Positions 1 through 3,718 of a stretch of DNA of 5,100 nucleotides are shown piece after piece. The translations under genes and the position numbers were made by a program. Position 1 is the first letter of the stretch; every line of letters begins with the position of its first letter. The notes under the pieces were generated by a model. That model made no database searches, had not been told where the DNA came from, and saw nothing but the letters and a program-made list of their open reading frames with translations. Source of the DNA: Spirulina sp. DLM2.Bin59. GTDB taxonomy: Bacteria > Cyanobacteriota > Cyanobacteriia > Cyanobacteriales > Spirulinaceae. The DNA lies in contig RECT01000394.1 in assembly GCA_007693875.1 (NCBI GenBank), positions 1 to 5,100 on the forward strand, given 5' to 3'.

Positions 1-1
1 A

Positions 2-1234
2 ATGTGGTGGTTGCGGAGCGATCGCCCCCCCCTCGCAGCAAAGGAAAAAGGGCGATCGCCCCTCACCCGGGCCCAACTGATCCAAACCCAAACCCAAACC
101 GAGCAACTAATCTCACTCCTCGCAGCGGAATCCCCAAATTTTGACCCCCACCCTTACCAAGCCCAATTACAAACCATTGCCCAACCCACCCCTGGGCCGC
201 TTCAGGTGGCCATTACCGGCGGCGCTTGGGTGGGGAAAACAGCGTTATTGCAGCAATTAACCGCAGGCCAGGGGGAGGGCTGGCAGTATCAGGAAGCCGC
301 AGCCCCTGAGGATCAAACCCATCTCGTCTTAGCCCTGGTGGATGGCGACCTCACCGCAGCGGCCTGGCTACAACTGCAACAATGGCAACAGGCCCATCAT
401 CAAATTTTCCTCCTCCTCACCAAACAGGATCAACACCCCGAACCCCAACGGCAACTCCTCCTCGATACGCTCCGGCAACGGGTAGCAGGTTGGCTACCAC
501 CGGATCGGGTTCTCGCCATTGCAGCGACTCCCCGACCCCTCACCGTCCGCCACCATTTTGCCGATGGCTCCAGCACCGAAACCCAAGAACCCCAAGCCCC
601 CCAATTGGGGGATCTCCCCAGCCGGTTAGCTGGCTTGGCTCAGGATCGGGATGCGTTAACCTGGGGCGTACAGTGGCGAGAAATGATCGCCCTCCAGGGG
701 GAGATTAAAAACCAGTTGAATCAGGGGCGGCGCGATCGCGCCCTGCCGGTGATTGAACGGTATCAATGGGTGGCAGCGGCGGCGGCCCTTGCCAATCCTG
801 TGGCGGCGTTGGATCTCCTGGCTTCCTTGGCTATTAATGCCCAGATGTTCCTCGATCTTGCCCAACTGTACCGCCAACCCCTCAGCCTCAGCCAAGCCCA
901 AACAGCGGCCACCTCATTGGGGGAACTGTTGCTGAAATTGGGGGCGGTGGAAGTTTCCACCCAGGCGATCGCCACCCTCCTCAAAACCACCCCCCTCACC
1001 TATGTTGCCGGCGGCCTGCTTCAGGGGATCAGTGCCGCCTACCTGACCCGCATCGTCGGCATCACCCTAATCACCCACTTCGCCCAACAAGACCCCCTCA
1101 ATCCCCCCAGGACATTGAATGGCGAACAGTTAGCCCAACGGCTCCAAACCACCCTCAGCCAGACCCAAGCCGCTGGCTGGTTGGGGGGATTTGTCCAAGA
1201 GGTGCGATCGCGCCTGGTGAGCCAAGCCGTTTAG
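2..1234 (+). CDS. DUF697-family GTPase-like protein, probably 5'-partial
   Basis: The product as seen is 410 residues in two parts. Residues about 66-180 look like a small P-loop NTPase domain: a Walker A/G1 motif GGAWVGKT at 73-80 preceded by a beta strand (LQVAIT), a strand ending in VDGD at 113-116 where Ras-like GTPases carry the G3 DxxG, and LTKQD at 139-143 in the place of the G4 NKxD motif. Residues about 245-360 match the DUF697 pattern, with an Ala-rich helix followed by ANPVAALDLL (263-272) and a second hydrophobic stretch with GGLLQGISAAYLTR (337-350); both could be membrane-associated. Proteins of this type are common in cyanobacteria, but their cellular role is not settled and I do not assign one. 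The first ATG lies at the second base of the window and begins mid-pattern (MWWLRSD), with no visible ribosome binding site; homologues often carry extra N-terminal hydrophobic segments. The true start is therefore probably upstream. The gene ends in a 4-base overlap with convergent sdhB. Confidence 0.8.
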   Translation: MWWLRSDRPPLAAKEKGRSPLTRAQLIQTQTQTEQLISLLAAESPNFDPHPYQAQLQTIAQPTPGPLQVAITGGAWVGKTALLQQLTAGQGEGWQYQEAAAPEDQTHLVLALVDGDLTAAAWLQLQQWQQAHHQIFLLLTKQDQHPEPQRQLLLDTLRQRVAGWLPPDRVLAIAATPRPLTVRHHFADGSSTETQEPQAPQLGDLPSRLAGLAQDRDALTWGVQWREMIALQGEIKNQLNQGRRDRALPVIERYQWVAAAAALANPVAALDLLASLAINAQMFLDLAQLYRQPLSLSQAQTAATSLGELLLKLGAVEVSTQAIATLLKTTPLTYVAGGLLQGISAAYLTRIVGITLITHFAQQDPLNPPRTLNGEQLAQRLQTTLSQTQAAGWLGGFVQEVRSRLVSQAV

Positions 1235-2226
1235 GGTTCCACCTGATGGCGTTGATAATCCTGCACCGCATTGATCAGCGATCGCACCTCTGCCGTCCCT
1301 TCCGAAGGCTCAAAGGTAAAGGGAAACTTGCCCTTCGCCAACATCCGGAATCCCAGGGGTAAAATACTCAGTAGCCCCCGCACATCCTGAAAATAATTGC
1401 CCACCACTTGGATGCCAAATTTCCGTTCATCCACCCAACCCCCGGATTTCACCAAATCCACCAACACCTTCCGATGGCGCACCGGGCGGCTACTGTCTTG
1501 ATCATGACGATCTAAAACGGCATGTTTAATTTTGCTAATCTGATCCAGGGGGGCCACCTCCATCGGACAAACCGTATTGCACTGATAACAGCGGGTGCAG
1601 CCCCAAACCCCATCTAAGCTGTTATATTGCTCAATGCGTTCCTCGGCGCGGGTGTCGCGATTATCTGTGATCAGGCGGTTGGCTTTGGCCAGCGCATGGG
1701 GGCCGAGGAAATCCGGGTTAAAGGTTTTACTATTGCAGTCGGAATAACAGGCCCCGCAGAGGATACAATTACCCATCTGATCCAGGCGCGATCGCTCCTC
1801 TGGGGTTTGTAAAAATTCCCGTTCTGGCACCGCCCGCCCCTGGGTGCTCACATAGGGATCCACCGCTTCGAGATCATCCCAAAACTGCGCCATATCCACC
1901 ACTAAATCCCGCACCACCGGCAAATTTCCCAAGGGCGCAATGGTCATGATCGGGGGGCGATCGCTCCCCTCCAGATGGAAGCGAGCCACCTCCTGAGCAA
2001 TATTTTCTTTACAGGCCAGGGTGGCACGGCCATTAATGCGCATCGCACAACTCCCGCAAATGGTATTCCGGCAATTTTTCCGAAACGTGAGGGAGCCATC
2101 TACCTCCCACTTGATCCGATTTAAACAGTCGAGAATTGTTTCCCCCGGCTCCACCGTCAGTTGATATTCTTGGGGGTAAGGATTGCCCTGGGGTTGTTGG
2201 CGGAGAACTTGAAAGGTAACATCCAT
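1231..2226 (-). CDS. sdhB: Succinate dehydrogenase/fumarate reductase iron-sulfur subunit
   Basis: This 331-residue protein is the electron-transfer subunit of succinate:quinone oxidoreductase, passing electrons from the flavoprotein SdhA to quinone. The N-terminal plant-type ferredoxin domain has the [2Fe-2S] ligands C52, C57, C60 and C72. The C-terminal domain has C154-x2-C157-x2-C160-x3-C164 and C210-x2-C213-x2-C216-x3-C220-P. Classical SdhB lacks the cysteine equivalent to C213 and binds a [3Fe-4S] cluster there; the extra cysteine fits the archaeal/cyanobacterial 'type E' form, in which a second [4Fe-4S] cluster is expected. The protein is about 90 residues longer than E. coli SdhB, mostly as a C-terminal tail (about 240-331). 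I chose the ATG at 2224-2226 because MDVTFQVLRQ begins the conserved ferredoxin fold. The frame stays open for 49 more codons upstream, but that part is low-complexity and unlike the family. No Shine-Dalgarno is visible (CCCCCCTAAACCCC precedes ATG). sdhA is not adjacent, which is usual in cyanobacteria, where sdh genes are scattered. Confidence 0.93.
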   Translation of the reverse strand: MDVTFQVLRQQPQGNPYPQEYQLTVEPGETILDCLNRIKWEVDGSLTFRKNCRNTICGSCAMRINGRATLACKENIAQEVARFHLEGSDRPPIMTIAPLGNLPVVRDLVVDMAQFWDDLEAVDPYVSTQGRAVPEREFLQTPEERSRLDQMGNCILCGACYSDCNSKTFNPDFLGPHALAKANRLITDNRDTRAEERIEQYNSLDGVWGCTRCYQCNTVCPMEVAPLDQISKIKHAVLDRHDQDSSRPVRHRKVLVDLVKSGGWVDERKFGIQVVGNYFQDVRGLLSILPLGFRMLAKGKFPFTFEPSEGTAEVRSLINAVQDYQRHQVEP

Positions 2227-2302
2227 GGGGTTTAGGGGGGTGAGGAATGGCTTCAGGTCGAGGCAGAAATTGTCAACGGAGGGGATAGCTGAACCCCGGC
2301 AC

Positions 2303-2340
2303 AGCCCAAAACCCACGCCGAAAAATTGCGGTTTTGGGCT
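2303..2340. repeat. 11-bp perfect inverted repeat upstream of sdhB
   Basis: AGCCCAAAACC at 2303-2313 is exactly matched by GGTTTTGGGCT at 2330-2340, with a 16-base loop. It lies 77-114 bases before the sdhB start codon. No T-run follows the stem on either strand, so it does not look like an intrinsic terminator. If sdhB transcription begins near 2370 it would form a hairpin in the sdhB leader; otherwise it could be a protein-binding dyad. The function is unknown. Confidence 0.6.
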
Positions 2341-2390
2341 CGCTGATCGCGCCTTTAAGGATCGCGACAACACCCCAATTTTATCTCAAT

Positions 2391-2419
2391 CGGGCGATAG
2401 AGATCGGTACTTTCGCCCG
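2391..2419. repeat. 7-bp inverted repeat beside the possible sdhB -10
   Basis: CGGGCGA at 2391-2397 and TCGCCCG at 2413-2419 form a perfect 7-bp dyad with a 15-base centre. On the minus strand it lies directly upstream of TAAAAT (2378-2383), where a -35 element or an activator/repressor site would sit. The operator role is an inference from position only. Confidence 0.4.
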
Positions 2420-2425
2420 TTCTCG

Positions 2426-2452
2426 GAAAGTTTCAACAAACCTTGAAATTTC
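2426..2452. promoter_or_regulatory. Candidate operator dyad TTTCAA-N6-TTGAAA
   Basis: TTTCAA at 2431-2436 and TTGAAA at 2443-2448 form an 18-base dyad with a 6-base spacer, the geometry of a dimeric DNA-binding protein site. The flanks extend the symmetry: GAAA at 2426-2429 pairs with TTTC at 2449-2452 if G2430 is left unpaired. It lies about midway between the divergent genes. I do not recognise the motif as that of a named regulator. Confidence 0.35.
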
Positions 2453-2462
2453 CCCCCCCTTG

Positions 2463-2475
2463 ATCCCTCAGGGAT
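2463..2475. repeat. 13-base palindrome ATCCCT-C-AGGGAT after a C-run
   Basis: This odd-centred perfect palindrome follows a run of eight C (2452-2459) and TTGATC, and is followed by TTTT. The C-rich arrangement resembles the C-run/G-run repeat in the thrC-sulfur carrier gap, so it may be a worn copy of the same dispersed element, or simply an operator. As RNA its stem is too short to be a convincing terminator. Confidence 0.35.
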
Positions 2476-2633
2476 TTTTCCCTAGATATAAAGACCCATA
2501 TTTTCTTGATCTCTAGAGCCTAAGGGTATTACAGCAAAAATTGACAATCTCCAGATTCGCAGCGACCACCGCTGATTTTTGATCTGAATCCCTCGGAATG
2601 GATCACCCTTTTAAAAAAAAAATTTCAAAAAAT

Positions 2634-2662
2634 GTCACAACCCTGAAGTTTAGCGATATAGT
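2634..2662 (+). promoter_or_regulatory. Candidate sigma70-type promoter for cyabrB
   Basis: GTCACA at 2634-2639 (4 of 6 matches to TTGACA) is followed by a 17-base spacer and TATAGT at 2657-2662 (5 of 6 to TATAAT), predicting a start near 2669 and a leader of about 65 bases. The A-tracts at 2613-2632 sit where an UP element or curved DNA would. An overlapping alternative -10 is TAGTAT at 2666-2671. The homologous Synechocystis gene is reported to be autorepressed from an atypical promoter, so the assignment is tentative. Confidence 0.4.
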
Positions 2663-2713
2663 TTTTAGTATGACCCAATTTATGCAGTCATCCCTACGGA
2701 AATCTCAACCCTA

Positions 2714-2722
2714 TAAGGAGGT
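2714..2722 (+). promoter_or_regulatory. Full-length Shine-Dalgarno sequence of cyabrB
   Basis: TAAGGAGGT is a nine-base match to the anti-Shine-Dalgarno end of 16S rRNA. It ends 11 bases before the ATG at 2734, slightly longer than optimal spacing. It supports that start codon and suggests strong translation. The minus-strand genes of the window have no comparable site. Confidence 0.85.
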
Positions 2723-2733
2723 CTATTAAAAAG

Positions 2734-3120
2734 ATGTCTGACACCAAGTTGACTGGAAAAGCTCTCCTTCAAAAAGTAAAGGAGTTGGCTGAACTACCCC
2801 GCCGCGAGACGGCAAAGCAATGCGGCTACTACACCCGTAGTAAAACCGGTGGCGCCCGGGTGAACTTGACTGAATTTTACGATGCCGTTTTGGCGGCAAA
2901 AGGCGTTGCTTTGGACCCAGATGGAGCCAAAGATGGCCGGGGTCGTGAACCGACCTATCGCGTCAGTGTTCACAAAAATGGGCAGATTGTCATCGGTTCT
3001 ACCTATACCCATGCCATGGGTTTACATCCCGGTGATGAATTTGAAATCAAGCTCGGTTACAAGCACATCAAGCTTAACAAGCTGGATGAAAATGGCCTGG
3101 CAACGGGTGATGACAACTAA
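2734..3120 (+). CDS. cyabrB2: Cyanobacterial AbrB-like transcriptional regulator (cyAbrB2 type)
   Basis: This 128-residue protein matches the cyAbrB family. The N-terminal conserved region runs over residues about 6-72 (TGKALLQKVKEL, LPRRETAKQCGYY, RVNLTEFYDAVLAAKG, DGRGREPTYRV). The AbrB-like swapped-hairpin DNA-binding region is at the C-terminus (about 74-116, with HKNGQIVIGSTYT and GLHPGDEFEIKLG), the reverse of the order in Bacillus AbrB. The RRETAKQCGYY and DGRGREPTYRV signatures fit the cyAbrB2 branch (Synechocystis Sll0822) rather than cyAbrB1/CalA. Family members are abundant dimeric regulators affecting nitrogen uptake, inorganic carbon transport, hydrogenase and fermentation genes, and cyAbrB2 represses itself. 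The single cysteine, C30, corresponds to the conserved cysteine reported as a glutathionylation/redox site in the Synechocystis protein. The start is fixed by a strong ribosome binding site. It is divergent from sdhB; from memory, Synechocystis sll0822 and sll0823 (sdhB) are also neighbours. Confidence 0.93.
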   Translation: MSDTKLTGKALLQKVKELAELPRRETAKQCGYYTRSKTGGARVNLTEFYDAVLAAKGVALDPDGAKDGRGREPTYRVSVHKNGQIVIGSTYTHAMGLHPGDEFEIKLGYKHIKLNKLDENGLATGDDN

Positions 3121-3206
3121 CTCCCCCTACCCTAGTGTTGGGCGGCTTTATCTCCGCTGATGCTAACCCCCATGGCGACGCTTGATCAATCAATGGTTGA
3201 GTAGGT

Positions 3207-3242
3207 CCTCACCCCCAGCCCCTCTGCCCAGGAGGGCGAGGA
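3207..3242. repeat. GC-rich dispersed repeat-like element downstream of cyabrB
   Basis: The segment begins CCTCACCCCCAGCCCCTCTG and continues with a G-rich return arm. Two stems are visible: TCCTC (3206-3210) with GAGGA (3238-3242), and inside it CCCTC (3220-3224) with GAGGG (3232-3236) around a seven-base loop. It closely resembles a short C-rich then G-rich intergenic repeat that I recall as widespread in cyanobacterial genomes. It lies between the 3' ends of the convergent cyabrB and thrC units and could help end the cyabrB transcript, though no T-run follows. Confidence 0.5.
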
Positions 3243-3258
3243 TCGCAATGGAGTTCGC

Positions 3259-3292
3259 AAAAAAAAGCCCTGATTCGCTGGGAATCAGGACT
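3259..3292 (-). terminator. Intrinsic terminator of the thrC-sulfur carrier unit
   Basis: Read on the minus strand, CCTGATTC and GAATCAGG (3282-3289 and 3269-3276) form a perfect 8-bp stem with a 5-base loop. It is extended by two more pairs across one mismatch and followed by GC and eight T (3259-3266). This is a standard rho-independent terminator about 60 bases after the stop codon of the sulfur carrier gene. On the plus strand the stem is followed only by ACTGTTCATTT, so a role in ending cyabrB transcription is weak at best. Confidence 0.85.
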
Positions 3293-3313
3293 GTTCATTT
3301 AACCGTTGAATCC

Positions 3314-3343
3314 TGTGGGGGGCTGTGTCTATCGCCCCCCACA
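3314..3343 (-). repeat. 10-bp GC-rich hairpin just after the sulfur carrier stop codon
   Basis: TGTGGGGGGC at 3314-3323 is exactly complementary to GCCCCCCACA at 3334-3343, with a 10-base loop. On the minus strand it begins seven bases after the stop codon at 3351-3353 and precedes the intrinsic terminator. No T-run follows on that strand, so it more likely stabilises the 3' end or assists termination as the first of two tandem hairpins. Confidence 0.6.
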
Positions 3344-3350
3344 AGCTTTG

Positions 3351-3626
3351 TTAGCCGCCAGCGACTGCGGGGACAATACTCACCTCATCGCCATCGGTGA
3401 GGGTGGTTTCTGGGCCATCCAGGAACCGGATATCCTCACTGTTAACGTAGAGATTGAGAAAACGGCGGGGCTTACCGGATTCATCGCAGATGCGGGCTTT
3501 GATGCCGGGGCAAGCTGCTTCCAACTGGTCGATCATGTCATTGATCGTTGTGCCGGTGGTTTCGATCACCGCTTGATTATTGGTGAATTTCTGCAAAGGG
3601 GTAGGAACGAGAACTTTAATCGCCAT
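3351..3626 (-). CDS. MoaD/ThiS-family sulfur carrier, CysO-like
   Basis: This 91-residue protein has a ubiquitin-like beta-grasp pattern and ends in PAVAGG. The C-terminal Gly-Gly (90-91) is what E1-like enzymes adenylate and convert to a thiocarboxylate in ThiS, MoaD and CysO. By pattern it is closest to Mycobacterium tuberculosis CysO: similar length, an internal RRFLNLYVNSEDIRF segment (54-68), the DGDEVSIVPAVAGG ending, and an N-terminal VLVPTPL strand. CysO-thiocarboxylate donates sulfur to O-phosphoserine through CysM. The gene follows thrC on the same strand after 92 bases and precedes a terminator, so the two are probably cotranscribed; ThrC is a fold-type II PLP enzyme related to CysM that also acts on a phosphorylated hydroxy amino acid. 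A physiological role with ThrC, or in cysteine or homocysteine synthesis, is inference. A role as MoaD is less likely because no moa gene is nearby. No Shine-Dalgarno is visible before the ATG. Confidence 0.88.
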   Translation of the reverse strand: MAIKVLVPTPLQKFTNNQAVIETTGTTINDMIDQLEAACPGIKARICDESGKPRRFLNLYVNSEDIRFLDGPETTLTDGDEVSIVPAVAGG

Positions 3627-3655
3627 AGTTTGCTTGAGAAAGAACAGGGATGGAT

Positions 3656-3702
3656 GTGATCCCCCCCTGCCCCCCTTAAAAAGGGGGGAGATGATGGATC
3701 AC
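3656..3702. repeat. Nested palindromic C-run/G-run element between thrC and sulfur carrier gene
   Basis: The inner stem CCCCCCTT (3670-3677) pairs with AAGGGGGG (3681-3688) around AAA. The outer arms GTGATCC (3656-3662) and GGATCAC (3696-3702) pair perfectly, and a further C7 run lies at 3661-3667. The pattern of two C-runs, TTAAAAA and a G-run resembles small dispersed repeats that I recall from many cyanobacterial genomes. It would be transcribed within the thrC-sulfur carrier mRNA, where the hairpin could set the ratio of the two products. It has no following T-run on the minus strand. Confidence 0.6.
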
Positions 3703-3718
3703 GAATCCGGGGAGAAAT

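Larger units (their letters stand above)
2227..2733. other. 507-base divergent control region between sdhB and cyabrB
   Basis: No credible gene lies here; the short open frames have no ribosome binding site and no recognisable product. The sdhB-proximal half holds four dyads, listed separately (2303-2340, 2391-2419, 2426-2452, 2463-2475). The cyabrB-proximal half is AT-rich and holds two A-tracts (A10 at 2613-2622 and A6 at 2627-2632) just ahead of a candidate promoter, then a 5' leader and a strong ribosome binding site. For sdhB the best -10 I can find is TAAAAT on the minus strand (2378-2383), without a convincing -35. Both genes must start inside this region, so it is the natural place for shared control. 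Confidence 0.75.

Noticed and set aside
82..99. Three tandem CCAAAC hexamers
   Set aside because: They encode a Gln-Thr run in the DUF697 protein; three units is too few to claim a functional repeat.
656..999. Two minus-strand open frames inside the DUF697 gene
   Set aside because: They are shadows of a GC-rich, Ala/Leu-rich coding region, with no independent evidence.
2271..2276. Perfect minus-strand TTGACA close to sdhB
   Set aside because: No acceptable -10 occurs 16-18 bases downstream, so a promoter call is not supported.
2227..2373. 49-codon upstream extension of sdhB to an ATG at 2373
   Set aside because: The added residues are low in family resemblance and overlap the inverted repeat; the conserved ferredoxin fold begins at the Met encoded at 2226.
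2225..2516. Two short plus-strand open frames in the sdhB-cyabrB gap
   Set aside because: They run through the dyads and C-runs, lack ribosome binding sites and show no family pattern.
2541..2546. Perfect plus-strand TTGACA upstream of cyabrB
   Set aside because: The expected -10 position is GC-rich and unlike TATAAT; the pair at 2634-2662 is better.
3142..3157. Possible cyabrB terminator hairpin GCGG/CCGC
   Set aside because: The stem is only 4 bp with an 8-base loop and no T-run follows.
3351..3626. Carrier gene as molybdopterin moaD or thiamine thiS
   Set aside because: Its length and C-terminal pattern fit CysO better, and no molybdopterin or thiamine gene is nearby; still not excluded.
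3306..3659. 117-codon plus-strand open frame over the sulfur carrier gene
   Set aside because: It is the complement of the CysO-like gene plus its hairpin, with no recognisable domain or ribosome site.
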